This document shows positions 1 through 9,432 of a stretch of DNA of 64,000 nucleotides, piece after piece. Made by a program: the position numbers and the translations under genes. Each line of letters begins with the position of its first letter. The first letter of the stretch is position 1. The stretch is from Nocardia ninae NBRC 108245 (GTDB lineage: Bacteria; Actinomycetota; Actinomycetes; Mycobacteriales; Mycobacteriaceae): contig NZ_BJXA01000010.1 of assembly GCF_007990755.1 (NCBI RefSeq), positions 62,001-126,000 on the forward strand, read 5' to 3'. Under the pieces are notes generated by a model. It was not told the origin of the DNA and did no database searches. It saw only the letters and a list, made by a program, of their open reading frames with translations.

Positions 1-1206
1 GCGCGCTGGAACGCGGAGGTGGACAAGGTCAACTCGGCCATGGTCGAGTTCGTCGACGGCATCGCGGTCGTGAAGGCGTTCGAGCGAGCCGGACGTGAGG
101 CCCGCTACCAGCGCGCAGGCGACGATCTCGCGCGTTTCTTCAGCGAGTGGGCCGGACCGACGCGGCGGCTGGATGCGCTTGCGTCCATGATGATTTCGCC
201 ACCGGTGCTGTTGGTGGTCGCCCTCGGTGGGGGTATGTGGTTGCGGGCGGAGCCGGTCGAGCTCATCGCATTCGTGATGTTGGCGGTGGGGCTCGGGGCG
301 CCGGTGCTGGCGCTCGGCTTCGGCGCGATCGCGATGCAGCAGGCGACCGCCGCCGCCGGGCGCGTCGCCGAACTGCTCGCGACCCCTGAGCTGCCGCGAG
401 TCGCTGATCCGTCGGTGCCGAGCGGGGCTCGCGTCGAATTCGATTCTGTGCGTTTCTCTTACGACGGGCAGGCGGCCGTGCTCGACGGTGTCGACCTAGT
501 GCTGGAGCCAGGCACGGTCACCGCGCTGGTAGGCGCGTCGGGTTCGGGGAAGTCGACAATGGCGCGTCTGCTGCCACGCTTCTGGGATGTCGATGGGGGC
601 GCTGTCCGGATCGGTGGCGTCGATGTACGGCATATCGCGGAACGGGAACTGTATCGCCGGGTCGGGTTCGTCTTTCAAGAAACGTCGTTGCTGCGCACCA
701 GCATTCGCGACAACATCGCGCTCGGACGGCCGGATGCCGGCTTCGCCGAGGTCGAGGCCGCCGCGCGGGCGGCGCAGATCCACGAGCGCATCACGGCCTT
801 ACCGCGCGGCTACCACAGCGTTGTCGGCGTGGATGCGCAGCTCTCCGGTGGTGAGGCGCAACGGATCTCGATCGCGCGAGCGTTGCTGGCCGATGCGCCC
901 GTGCTGGTGCTTGACGAGGCGACGGCCTTCGCCGATCCGGAATCCGAAGCGGCGGTGCAGGACGCGCTGTCGCGCCTGGTGACCGGTCGCACCCTGCTGG
1001 TGATCGCCCACCGCCTGTACACGATTCGCGGTGCGGACCGCATCGTTGTTCTCGCACACGGCCGAGTGCTCGAAGCAGGCACCCACGACGAACTCCTCGC
1101 AGCCGATGGTGAGTACGCGCGGATGTGGGCGACCCAGCGGCACGACACGGTCGCTGTTGCTCCCGCCGGCTCGGCTCAGTTGGCTTATGGAAAGGAATCA
1201 GTATGA
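1..1206 (+). CDS. Siderophore-type ABC half-transporter (IrtA/IrtB-like), 5' end cut by window edge
   Basis: The reading frame is open from base 1, so the gene begins upstream. The visible 401 codons hold the last part of the six-helix membrane domain and a complete ATPase domain: Walker A GASGSGKST (bases about 532-558), signature LSGGE, Walker B VLVLDEAT followed by AFADPESE, and the switch His in AHRLYT. This D-loop wording and the tandem partner are typical of the mycobacterial IrtAB and YbtPQ siderophore-uptake half-transporters. The stop overlaps the next start (ATGA at 1203-1206), implying translational coupling and a heterodimer. The IrtA or IrtB identity, and the presence of a siderophore-interacting domain at the missing N-terminus, cannot be judged. 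A generic exporter remains possible. Confidence 0.85.
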   Translation, partial: ARWNAEVDKVNSAMVEFVDGIAVVKAFERAGREARYQRAGDDLARFFSEWAGPTRRLDALASMMISPPVLLVVALGGGMWLRAEPVELIAFVMLAVGLGAPVLALGFGAIAMQQATAAAGRVAELLATPELPRVADPSVPSGARVEFDSVRFSYDGQAAVLDGVDLVLEPGTVTALVGASGSGKSTMARLLPRFWDVDGGAVRIGGVDVRHIAERELYRRVGFVFQETSLLRTSIRDNIALGRPDAGFAEVEAAARAAQIHERITALPRGYHSVVGVDAQLSGGEAQRISIARALLADAPVLVLDEATAFADPESEAAVQDALSRLVTGRTLLVIAHRLYTIRGADRIVVLAHGRVLEAGTHDELLAADGEYARMWATQRHDTVAVAPAGSAQLAYGKESV

Positions 1207-2927
1207 TCCGCAAGCTCTTTCGGATCGTCTATCCGGACGATCGAGCACGGTTCATTCGATGGGTGGGGCTGATAGTCGCCTTCTCGGTGCTGCAGGGCGT
1301 CTGCCTACTACTCGTGGTTCCCGTGCTGCGTCCGCTGCTGGACGGCGATCGGGACGCCGCGGCACCGTGGTTGACCGCCCTCGCCGCGGCGACGGTCGTG
1401 ACGTGCGTGGTGTTCTATGCGCAGGCCATACATGGCCAGCGGATCGCCGACAGCCTGCTGGCCGGGATGCATCACCGCGTCGGCGACCATCTGGCCAAGT
1501 TGCCGTTGGGCTGGTTCGGTACCGACCGGACCGGTCGGCTGACGCACACCATGACGCAGGGAACGATGAGCATCCTCGGTGTGCCTGCGCACCTGATGCA
1601 ACCGGTGGTCAGCGCAGTGGTGACTCCGGCGGTCGTGGCCGTCGGAATGCTGCTGTTCGATTGGCGGCTCGGAGTGGCGTTGGCCCTCTCCGGTGTGGTG
1701 CTACTTGCCGCATACCGCTGGTCGCAGCACGCCCTCGCGCGCAGTTTCGGCGCGGTCGACGACGCTGCGGTCGAGGCGGCCGGGCGCGTTGTGGAATTCG
1801 CGCAATGCCAACCGGTGCTGCGGGCCTTCGGCCGCACCGGCACCGACAATCATCTGCTGGACAACGCGCTGGTCGGGGAGCGTCGCGCCTTCGGTGAGCT
1901 GAGCCGGAACGCGGTCTCCGCCCTGCTCGTGTTCTCCGTCGCCGTGCAGGCGGTGTTCGTCGCGCTGATCACCGTCGGCGTCGCCCTCGCGCTGGGCACC
2001 TCGCTCGATGCCGCCGAGTTGATCGCGTTGCTCGTACTCGTCACTCGGTTCGTCGGCCCACTGGTCGAGATCATGGACCACGGGGCGGCGTTGCGGGTGG
2101 CCGCGGAGAACATCGATCGGATCGACGAGGTCCTTGCGGTGCCCACGCTGCCGGAAGGTGCAGTGACACAGGTGGTTACACCCGGCGCGGTGAGTTTCGA
2201 GAACGTCGGTTTCAAGTACGGCGATCGACCGGTGCTGCGGGACATCGGTTTCGAGGCAGGGCCCGGCACGCTGACGGCCATCGTCGGCCCGTCTGGAGCG
2301 GGTAAGACAACGCTGCTGCGGCTGGCCGCGCGCTTCTGGGATGTCGACGCCGGCACGGTCCGGGTCGGCGGTGTCGACGTGCGTGAGCTGACCACCGAGG
2401 CGCGAATGAGCCAGCTGGCCATGGTGTTTCAGGACGTGTACCTCTTCGACGACACCATCGAGGCCAACATCCGCCTCGGCCGGCCCGAAGCCACCGACGC
2501 GGAGATCCGCGACGCCGCCCGGCTGGCCCGCGTAGACGAGATCGTCGAACGTCTCCCCGACGGCTGGCACACCCGCGTCGGCGAAGGCGGTGTCAGCCTG
2601 TCCGGTGGTGAACGCCAACGGGTTTCGATAGCCAGGGCACTGATCAAGCAGGCCCCGATCGTGCTGCTGGATGAAGCCACCGCGGCACTCGACCCGGACA
2701 ACGAGGCGGCGGTAGTTGACGCGATCCGCGTACTCGCCCAGCAGCGCACCCTCCTGGTCGTCGCCCACCGCCTGCACACCATCGCCGCCGCCGACCAGAT
2801 CCTGGTGCTCGACAACGGACGAATCGTCCAGCGCGGCAACCACGATGAGCTGATCTCGCAAGAGGGAAAGTACGCCGACTTCTGGCGGGAACGCGAACGG
2901 GCACAGGGATGGCGGTTGACGGTATAG
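1203..2927 (+). CDS. Siderophore-type ABC half-transporter (IrtB-like), 574 aa
   Basis: Full-length half-transporter, the probable heterodimer partner of the preceding gene. The ATG at 1203 overlaps the upstream stop and follows GGAAAGGA at 1190-1197. Residues about 20-290 form the six-helix membrane domain, and residues about 320-560 the ATPase domain with Walker A GPSGAGKTT, signature LSGGE, Walker B VLLDEAT and switch His in AHRLHT. Both partners have intact ATPase motifs. The family imports ferric siderophores or exports small molecules across the inner membrane. Iron uptake is inferred from similarity to IrtA/IrtB, and no siderophore biosynthesis gene is visible in the window. Confidence 0.88.
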   Translation: MIRKLFRIVYPDDRARFIRWVGLIVAFSVLQGVCLLLVVPVLRPLLDGDRDAAAPWLTALAAATVVTCVVFYAQAIHGQRIADSLLAGMHHRVGDHLAKLPLGWFGTDRTGRLTHTMTQGTMSILGVPAHLMQPVVSAVVTPAVVAVGMLLFDWRLGVALALSGVVLLAAYRWSQHALARSFGAVDDAAVEAAGRVVEFAQCQPVLRAFGRTGTDNHLLDNALVGERRAFGELSRNAVSALLVFSVAVQAVFVALITVGVALALGTSLDAAELIALLVLVTRFVGPLVEIMDHGAALRVAAENIDRIDEVLAVPTLPEGAVTQVVTPGAVSFENVGFKYGDRPVLRDIGFEAGPGTLTAIVGPSGAGKTTLLRLAARFWDVDAGTVRVGGVDVRELTTEARMSQLAMVFQDVYLFDDTIEANIRLGRPEATDAEIRDAARLARVDEIVERLPDGWHTRVGEGGVSLSGGERQRVSIARALIKQAPIVLLDEATAALDPDNEAAVVDAIRVLAQQRTLLVVAHRLHTIAAADQILVLDNGRIVQRGNHDELISQEGKYADFWRERERAQGWRLTV

Positions 2928-2997
2928 ACGGGCCGTGATTCGGTGCGAAGCTGCGCTCTCTGCGCCGTTGGGCATCGAAGAGTGCCACCGCTGGAAG

Positions 2998-3186
2998 TCA
3001 GCGGGTGAGCAAGGTGATGACCACGGTGGACACCGTTGTGATGATCGGAGTCAGCGTCACGATCCATAGTCGGATTCGTTCGTCACGGGACTGCCACCTG
3101 CGGTTGCCTGGAGGCTCCGAATCTCCGGGATCGCCGTGTGGCTCTCCGGGCGGGCCCGGCCTACTGCTGTCGTTCGCGTCGTCCAT
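2998..3186 (-). CDS. Small single-pass membrane protein, 62 aa, unknown function
   Basis: A short frame with a good ribosome binding site (AAAGGGGGG, read on the minus strand) before the ATG at 3186. The first 38 residues are hydrophilic, rich in Pro, Gly, Asp and Glu. The last 24 form one predicted membrane helix (WIVTLTPIITTVSTVVITLL) that ends in Thr-Arg. It is convergent with the ABC transporter pair. I recognise no family. Its support is the Shine-Dalgarno sequence and the clean helix; it has no known homologue in my memory. Confidence 0.5.
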   Translation of the reverse strand: MDDANDSSRPGPPGEPHGDPGDSEPPGNRRWQSRDERIRLWIVTLTPIITTVSTVVITLLTR

Positions 3187-3710
3187 GCGAACCCCCCTTT
3201 ATGGTGGTCTTTCCACCGCGTCGGGACGGGGTAGCGGGGCAGAACAGCTTGCGTCGGATTCCGTCCTGTAGGAGCCTTCGGTCGCCGCTCGCAGGGTGTG
3301 AAGATCGGCTCCGCACGCCCCGCTAGTTAAAACCTATAGTCGGCTAATGGCTGCGTCAACATACCTACGGTATGTTTTGTGGGCACCTTTAAGGGGGCTG
3401 GTCCGATCTGTCGAGGGTCGAGCATCAAGGTCCTCTTGGGACCTGGACGGTGGGCAACTGCGCGGACGGTACTGTGCAGAGGACGCTGGCGGAGGGCATC
3501 GACATGGTGCGTCTGGCTTCAGAACCCGATGATGTGCCCCTCAAATCTAATGCAGCTAGGGGCTATTGGTTCGTTCGTGTCACGCGGCGATGGTTGGGCA
3601 AGCCTGCGGCGGAGGCCCGTCTGTCCGTGCTGCGGAGCTAGAGCTGATCGGCTCGGCCTGCGTATCGGACTATGCTGCGCTCGATCCGAGTGCGCTCGAT
3701 AGGAGGGACC
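3187..3710. other. Intergenic region upstream of the kinase gene
   Basis: About 520 bases without a convincing gene. The bases next to 3187 hold the promoter and ribosome binding site of the small membrane protein. A perfect inverted repeat lies at 3358-3376. One weak frame (ATG 3504 to stop 3641, 45 residues) has no clear Shine-Dalgarno sequence and I do not call it. Confidence 0.5.
3358..3376. promoter_or_regulatory. 8-bp inverted repeat, possible operator or small hairpin
   Basis: AACATACC-TAC-GGTATGTT is a perfect 8+8 repeat with a 3-base spacer, extended by two further T residues. The geometry fits a TetR-type operator. It could also act as a weak terminator hairpin. It lies 335 bases upstream of the kinase gene. 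Confidence 0.4.
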
Positions 3711-5159
3711 GTGGTGCTTGGAGTGGGCGAGTCGTTTGCCGAGTACCTCGTCGAGGATGTGCTCGGGCGCGGCGGTATGGGCACTGTCTATCGGGCTCGC
3801 CATCCGCGCCTGCCGCGACTGGTTGCGCTCAAGCTGCTGCACCGTGCGGTGTCCGAGGACGAAGAGTTGCGTCGCCGCTTCGAACTCGAAGCGAATGTTG
3901 TTGCACGCCTGGACCATCCTGGCATTGTCGGAATCTATGATCGCGGCACGGAGGATGGGCATCTCTGGATCTCCATGCAGTACATCGCCGGTACGGACGC
4001 TGCGCGGTTGGATCCCCAAGCGGCATCGCCGGAACAAGTCCTGCAAATCGTCGCCGATACCGCGGAGGCCCTGGACTATGCGCACGGCCGAGGAGTGCTG
4101 CATCGCGACATCAAGCCCGCGAATATCCTGCTGTCCGAAGCGAAATTCGGCCGTGGCCCGCGGGCGATCCTCACCGACTTCGGTATCGCGCGATTGCTCG
4201 ATGCCGACACCAAATTGACCGCCACCGGGACTTTCACCGCCACTCTCGCGTACGCGTCGCCGGAGCAGCTATCCGGTGAGCAGGTGGATCACCGGGCCGA
4301 CCAATACTCGCTCGCTTGTACGCTTTTCACCCTGCTGGCCGGACAGTCACCCTACCCCGCAACCAACCCGGGCCAGATCATCGCCGGACATATCACCAAA
4401 CCGGTGCCACGGCTCAGCAGCCGTCGCCCCGATCTACCATCGGCGCTCGATGATGTGATCGGGCGCGCGATGGCCAAGCAGCGGCACGAAAGATTCGCCA
4501 GCTGTCGCCAATTCGCGGAAGCAGCGACGACGGCGTTGCATGGAGGGCCCGCTGTGCCGGGTAATTGGGCACTCCCCACAGTGCGCAACCCGGGGCTCGA
4601 ACCGATTCCGTCCACCACTACCGAGGACGATCCACGGCGTCGCCTCGCCCCGACCGTGCTGAATCGCCCTGATCCGATTCGCCGCGCGGGTGACTCGGGG
4701 TATCCGTGCCACATGTCGCCGGTGGCGGACCCTAGCCAACCGTCTGGTTTTGCCCCCAAAACCGCCGCTGCGTTCGCCCTGGTTTTCGGTCTGATCGTCG
4801 CAGTGCCCGCAGTCGCCGCGGTGATCGAGCTGGTGTCCGGTCGTGCGACGGGGCCGGGCTACAACCAGACCGCCGAGCTGGTCATCACTGCGATCGTCGC
4901 CACCGCGCTGTCGTCGTTGCTGATCGGTGGTTCTATCGGGCTGTTGGCACGAAAGCGAGCCGGACGTCTAGCAATTGTATTCGGTTCTGCCATCACCACA
5001 CTGGGCGGTTTTGTTGCCGTCGGTGGGAGTCTCGTCGGTCGTGAGTATGGTGCCCTGTTGGCTTTCGTTCCCGCACTGTTGTTTTCGCTGATCGTCGTGG
5101 GATGCGCAACATCGCGCTCGACCACTCGATGGCTCGCACACATACGCGCAGCCGGATGA
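3711..5159 (+). CDS. Membrane Ser/Thr protein kinase with four C-terminal helices
   Basis: PknB-family eukaryotic-like kinase of 482 residues. The GTG at 3711 is chosen because AGGAGG lies at 3701-3706. Visible motifs are the Gly-rich loop GRGGMGTV (residues 19-26), catalytic Lys41 (VALKLL), HRDIKPAN with HRD at 131-133, and DFG at 156-158. The kinase domain ends near residue 280. After a Pro-rich linker the last about 130 residues hold four hydrophobic segments, not the usual single helix plus extracellular PASTA or other sensor. It probably phosphorylates cytoplasmic proteins, with the membrane region as sensor or anchor. It converges with the chitinase gene on a shared terminator. Kinase activity is near certain from the motifs; the signal and substrates are unknown. 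Confidence 0.92.
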   Translation: MVLGVGESFAEYLVEDVLGRGGMGTVYRARHPRLPRLVALKLLHRAVSEDEELRRRFELEANVVARLDHPGIVGIYDRGTEDGHLWISMQYIAGTDAARLDPQAASPEQVLQIVADTAEALDYAHGRGVLHRDIKPANILLSEAKFGRGPRAILTDFGIARLLDADTKLTATGTFTATLAYASPEQLSGEQVDHRADQYSLACTLFTLLAGQSPYPATNPGQIIAGHITKPVPRLSSRRPDLPSALDDVIGRAMAKQRHERFASCRQFAEAATTALHGGPAVPGNWALPTVRNPGLEPIPSTTTEDDPRRRLAPTVLNRPDPIRRAGDSGYPCHMSPVADPSQPSGFAPKTAAAFALVFGLIVAVPAVAAVIELVSGRATGPGYNQTAELVITAIVATALSSLLIGGSIGLLARKRAGRLAIVFGSAITTLGGFVAVGGSLVGREYGALLAFVPALLFSLIVVGCATSRSTTRWLAHIRAAG

Positions 5160-5245
5160 AGACGTTTGTCGCTCGCTCTCGGATACCAGACGCGCTGATT
5201 CGCAATAGCGTTGGCAGGTAGCGCGAATGGTCCTGAGGCGCACGA

Positions 5246-5276
5246 AAGGTGGGTCTCGTCGAGCGAGACCCACCTT
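5246..5276. terminator. Bidirectional hairpin terminator between kinase and chitinase
   Basis: Perfect 13-bp stem (5246-5258 with 5264-5276) and a 5-base loop, between the convergent stops at 5159 and 5291. The A and T residues at the stem ends suit termination in both directions. Confidence 0.85.
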
Positions 5277-5290
5277 CGCGTGTCGGGTTC

Positions 5291-7282
5291 CTACTTCAGC
5301 GTGATGTCATCCGCGTTGTAAGAACCTTGGCCGTACCAACCGTGGACCCAGATGGTGACCTTCGTGGTGGAAGGTCCGGTGGTGAACTTGGTCGAAAGTT
5401 GTTGGTAGGCACCGTTGGTTCCCGGTGTCCAGGTGGACGTGTCAGTGGTGCCGGAGCCGGTGACACCGAGGTAGACGTACTTGCCGTTGACCCAGGCCGA
5501 CAGCGTGTACGTGCGGTTCGGTTCGACGGTGATCTCCTCGGAGCAGCGGGCGGTGTCACTGCTGCTTGCCGCGCCGGTGAGGGCGTTCTTTCCACCGTGC
5601 ACCGCGGCGGTGGTGATCGAGCCGAGGTTGCCCGCGCACGACCACGGGGACAGGGCGCCGGTCTCGAAATCGCCGTTGATCACACCGTTTCCGTTCGGCG
5701 GTGTGGTCGTTGTCGTAGAGGTGGGCGGTGTGGTTGTCGTAGAGGTGGGCGGTGTGGTTGTTGTGGAGGTAGGCGGTGTGGTTGTTGTTGAGGTGGGCGG
5801 GGTCGTGGATGTCGGCGGGTTGCAGTTCGTCGCGGTACCGTCGACGGTCTTGACCACCTGGTTGAACAGGGTCGACGCCGGATCCAGATTCTCCAGCGAG
5901 TACATCATCGCGCCGCCGAGACCCTTGCAGTGCAGGTAGTCCGACTTGGCTTGGATGGATCGCAGCGAGTCGCCGCCCCACCAGTTGGTGCCGTCGTAGA
6001 AGAAGGCGGCCTGGGCGACGGGGTCGTAGAAGGTGCGCGACGGATTGTCGACGACGCCGGCCAGCTCTTTGTACATCCGGATGCCGGGGACGTTGCCGGA
6101 GGACGGACCGCCGGGTGCCGGACCTGTCGCAGGTTGGAACAACCCATTGCTGTTGCCCGCGGGCACACCGGTCCAGCCGCGGTAGTAGAACGGATATCCG
6201 ATGGTCAGTTTGTTCGCCGGGAAGCCGCCGGGGATGCCGTATGAGCTGTCGCCGGTGGTCCATGCGCTGATCGCCGCGTCGATGTTGTACTTCCCGTTGC
6301 CCGGCGGGACCGGTGCCATCGGGTCGTCCGGCCTGCTGTAGATCGGGTCCTGGAAGTTTGTGGGCCCCTTGGCATCCCAGGCGCCGTGCATGTCATAGGT
6401 CATGACGTTGACGAGGTCCAGGTACTTGCCGAGGTTGTTGGTCTCGTAGTGGCGGATCTTGTCCTGGCCCGCCGCCACCGCAGCGGTCAGTGCGTAGCGT
6501 TTGCCGTCGACCGCGCCCTGCGCGTCCAGCTGCTTGCGCAATTCGGCCGTCAGCAGCGTGAAATTCGCCCTGTCCGCAGCCGAGGCGTGGTTACCCACAT
6601 GGCCGCCGCCGCCCGGGTACTCCCAGTCCAGGTCGAGCCCGTCGAAAACACCCTTGCCGGTGCCCGGACCGCCGTAGCCGTCCATCTTCGGCAGGTTTCC
6701 CTTGATGAACATGTCGATGCAGGAGGAAGCGAACTTCTTGCGCGCGGCGTCGGTCGCGGACACATCGGAGAAGAACTTCGAGTACGTCCAACCGCCGATC
6801 GACAACAGCACCTTCAGGTTCGGGTGCTTGGCCTTCAGCTGCTTGATCTGCTTGAAGTTGCCGACGATCGGGTCGTCCCACTTGTCCGCGGTGCCGTCGA
6901 CACTCATCGACGCGTCGTGGGACTTGCCGTAGTCGGCGAACGCGTCACCCGCGCCGTCGCCGGCATTCGGGTTGTTCTCGTCCTGGCTCGCCGCCTTGTT
7001 CGCCTCGAAACAGGTGTGTTCTGTCGGGTGGATGTTCGCGAACGCGTACATCATGTAGTCGAGCTTGGCCGCCATACCCGAGGTATCGACGTTCTTGAGG
7101 TAGAAGCGGTTCTCGTAAACCGACCACTGGTTGTAGTAGGCGATCTTGACACCGCCGGAGGTCGCGCCGACCGACGCCGTGTGCACCGGCGCGGCATTGG
7201 TGAACCCCACCAACACCGCCGATATGCCGATCACCAGACTCGCGACCGTGGCGATGAGCCCCGTATGTTTCGCGGTTCGCAT
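5291..7282 (-). CDS. Secreted GH18 chitinase with Thr/Pro linker and C-terminal carbohydrate-binding domain
   Basis: 663 residues. The N-terminal signal peptide has a hydrophobic core at residues about 8-29 and an Ala-rich cleavage region. The GH18 barrel spans about 45-490 with SIGGW and the catalytic DxxDxDxE motif (D214, D217, D219, E221), in which E221 is the acid. A linker of PPTSTTTT repeats follows at about 493-530. The last about 130 residues resemble a beta-sandwich carbohydrate-binding module (NGDFETGALSPWS at its start). It hydrolyses beta-1,4-GlcNAc polymers outside the cell. GGGAGGA precedes the ATG on the minus strand. The domain order, catalytic then binding, is the reverse of many streptomycete chitinases. 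Confidence 0.95.
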   Translation of the reverse strand: MRTAKHTGLIATVASLVIGISAVLVGFTNAAPVHTASVGATSGGVKIAYYNQWSVYENRFYLKNVDTSGMAAKLDYMMYAFANIHPTEHTCFEANKAASQDENNPNAGDGAGDAFADYGKSHDASMSVDGTADKWDDPIVGNFKQIKQLKAKHPNLKVLLSIGGWTYSKFFSDVSATDAARKKFASSCIDMFIKGNLPKMDGYGGPGTGKGVFDGLDLDWEYPGGGGHVGNHASAADRANFTLLTAELRKQLDAQGAVDGKRYALTAAVAAGQDKIRHYETNNLGKYLDLVNVMTYDMHGAWDAKGPTNFQDPIYSRPDDPMAPVPPGNGKYNIDAAISAWTTGDSSYGIPGGFPANKLTIGYPFYYRGWTGVPAGNSNGLFQPATGPAPGGPSSGNVPGIRMYKELAGVVDNPSRTFYDPVAQAAFFYDGTNWWGGDSLRSIQAKSDYLHCKGLGGAMMYSLENLDPASTLFNQVVKTVDGTATNCNPPTSTTPPTSTTTTPPTSTTTTPPTSTTTTPPTSTTTTTPPNGNGVINGDFETGALSPWSCAGNLGSITTAAVHGGKNALTGAASSSDTARCSEEITVEPNRTYTLSAWVNGKYVYLGVTGSGTTDTSTWTPGTNGAYQQLSTKFTTGPSTTKVTIWVHGWYGQGSYNADDITLK
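5697..5805 (-). repeat. 24-bp tandem repeat encoding the chitinase Thr/Pro linker
   Basis: About four to five imperfect copies of a 24-bp unit, each encoding PPTSTTTT. The unit is a multiple of three, so gain or loss of copies would only change linker length. Confidence 0.85.
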
Positions 7283-8436
7283 GGGTCCTCCCTATGGGGA
7301 CGTTGTATCGGTCCCCGATGAACCGAATCGCTTAGGTCAGCGAATCGGCCACCACGACACCCAATTTCGGTGATTGCGCGCGGCGACAGCCCGAACAAAG
7401 GAGGCAAGCGAGAACCGAGAACTGTTGTGCAAGAGGGTGTCCCGGCCAACAGCAGACCGGTCTGCCGTCACTGCCGGAACAACCATTTGAATCATGACAC
7501 GAAAAGTCACCGGCGAATCCCCAGTGTAAGAGTGGGGATTTCGGCGCGTCAGTGGGTATTTACTTCCCCAGTTGCGCGGACGGGGGAGCTGAGGATTATT
7601 GTGCGCGGCGGTTATTCAACTATTTCGATGCGACCAGCCGGTAGTGGTCTTGCTGAGGCCTTGTCGCAAACCTCTGATTTCACGTTCGCCATTACGGGAT
7701 GGCTTGATGTTGTTGCGTATTATGCAAACGTCGGCGTGTGTTGCCGGAAAACAGCCGTGCAAGTTATGTGAGGCTGCCATGACCGAGTAACCGTTCGTTC
7801 ACTCTGATCCCGGCGGCCCGCTGCAGCCGAACGTCTGGTCATCACGAGGATCGTCGCCCTGATCGTGGTAGCGGCACTGGCCGCTGGAACGCTGGTGGGA
7901 GTCATCACCACACACCTGTGCCGGCCCAGCGTGTCGGCAACACCGCCGACTCCCACCTTCGTCATCGGATTGGCCAGTGGCGGAACTGATCGAGTCGGCC
8001 CTTGGTCGCTGACCCCCTCCGACTCGAGCGTCATCGGACCCGCCAACCGTTTCGTGGTGCCGGTGGTCGCCAAGAATTTCACCGAATTGCCCGCATATCC
8101 GGAGAACTTGCGGTTTCTTCGACGCCATTCGCAATGACAAAGGCAATTCGAGTGGACGCCACGGAGTGGAGATACGCCCATCGAGTCCGTCATCGCCACC
8201 AACCTCTTACGCTCTCATGATCGGCTACTCACTACCTCGCGTGTTCTGGGACATCCCATTCCCGGCCTCTGACAACCGAGCCCTGAATTCGACGCCGTGC
8301 GGCGGTGGTACCGCAATTCTTCTGTCGTGCGCCTCTTTTCGTGGCGCGGCGTGCAATGCCCCGTCGGACCTGGCTGAACCGGCGGGTTACCGCCTTCGCT
8401 GACCCCACAGCCGCTACCCTCGGAGGAAAACACTGC
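7283..8436. other. Long intergenic region, no convincing gene except one weak frame
   Basis: About 1.15 kb. The first bases carry the chitinase promoter and its Shine-Dalgarno sequence. The stretch to about 7800 is less GC-rich, and every frame there is short or lacks a plausible start. One weak candidate lies at 7865-8137 and is listed separately. Nothing else is recognised, and it may be decayed coding DNA. Confidence 0.5.
7865..8137 (+). CDS. Possible small membrane-anchored protein, start uncertain
   Basis: From a GTG at 7865 the frame gives 90 residues. It is open further upstream to about 7808, where it adds residues that complete a good membrane helix (RIVALIVVAALAAGTLVGVI) but offers no ATG, GTG or TTG. 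The remainder is Pro, Ser and Thr rich with a basic end. No Shine-Dalgarno sequence sits at the right distance from 7865. It may be a gene whose start has mutated, or chance. No family is recognised. Confidence 0.25.
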   Translation: MVAALAAGTLVGVITTHLCRPSVSATPPTPTFVIGLASGGTDRVGPWSLTPSDSSVIGPANRFVVPVVAKNFTELPAYPENLRFLRRHSQ

Positions 8437-9299
8437 GTGGGAGGCGCTTTGAGCGACGTCGGATCGTTGTGGAAAGCCTTGGATGAGCAGTTGCTGCCGT
8501 TGCTCCGCCGATACCGCCGCAACCTCGGCTCGATGCAGGTCGGTACGAAAGCCGACGACACGTTGTTGTCCGAAGCAGACCTGGCGGCTCAGACGACCAT
8601 CATCGAAACCATCGGGAGACACTTTCCCGGGTCGCGCTTCGTCGCGGAAGAAGACGAGGCGGAGCTGCCCAGCTCGGGTGAACCGACCTGGATCATCGAC
8701 CCGATCGACGGTACGAGTGAGTTCATCACACCCGGCGGACGCGAATTCTGCAGTGTTCTATGCCTTCTCGAAGCCGGTGTGCCGACTGCGGCGTATGTCC
8801 TTGCGCCGGAGTTGGGTGTTGATCGCGTACCCATCTCGATCCATTGGTCGGGTGCGGTGCTGGTGAACGGAGCAACCGCTGAGCCGGTTGGCCCTACGAA
8901 GACACCGAGGCGGGCCTCGGTCACGCGAAGTAAGAACACTGTCGCGCGGAAGTTCGAGGCCGATCTCGCCGACATCGGATGCGTCATGAAGACCCGCACC
9001 ACCTCCCAAACCTTGGACATGGTCAGAACCTGCATCGACCTCTCCACTTGGACCGAGCACCGAAACATCAGTTCGACCTGTTCTACCGGCCCGATCAGAA
9101 AGTCTGGGATGGGGCTGCGGGCATCGGTCTGGTGACGGCGATGGGTCGCACAGCGACCGACGACCACGGGATCAGCCCGTTACCGCTCGATGAGCAGTTT
9201 CTGAACCAACGCGAGCCGACATTCCCCGAAACGATTGCCAGCGACCCCGATTGCGTGCAGTGGTTCGTCGACTTGCTGGCGGAGTCACGGAGCGGCTGA
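8437..9299 (+). pseudogene. Inositol monophosphatase/CysQ-family gene with a single-base frameshift
   Basis: The first part (GTG 8437 after GGAGG at 8422-8426, or TTG 8449 after GGGAGG at 8439-8444) reads in one frame to about base 9060. It contains the Li-sensitive phosphatase motifs: ADDTLLSEAD, the metal-binding Glu pair in VAEEDE, and IDPIDGTSEF. The C-terminal motif WDGAAG and the tail to the stop at 9299 lie in the frame one base back. One added base near 9050-9062 joins them into about 287 residues. Without it the product stops at 9135 and lacks the WDGAAG metal ligand. Family members dephosphorylate inositol phosphates, PAP or histidinol phosphate; the substrate here is unknown. It is either a recent pseudogene or a sequencing deletion. 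Confidence 0.75.
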
Positions 9300-9432
9300 T
9301 GTCGAATCGTGTCGCCTCGCCTTGATTTCCCTCCCGCGGCACTCGGGAACCCTGGAAAGTCTGCATCAGAAGTTCCTTTACCGCGAGTTCGTCAGCGGTA
9401 TGTGAGGTGTCCCGAGGACAGCGGGGAAACGC

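Noticed and set aside
1701-2975. 424-codon open frame on the minus strand opposite the ABC transporter
   Set aside because: It is a mirror of a strongly supported ABC gene; high GC content leaves antisense frames open. It has no ribosome binding site and no recognisable domain.
3504-3641. 45-codon frame upstream of the kinase gene
   Set aside because: No clear Shine-Dalgarno sequence, no recognisable features, and it overlaps the kinase promoter region.
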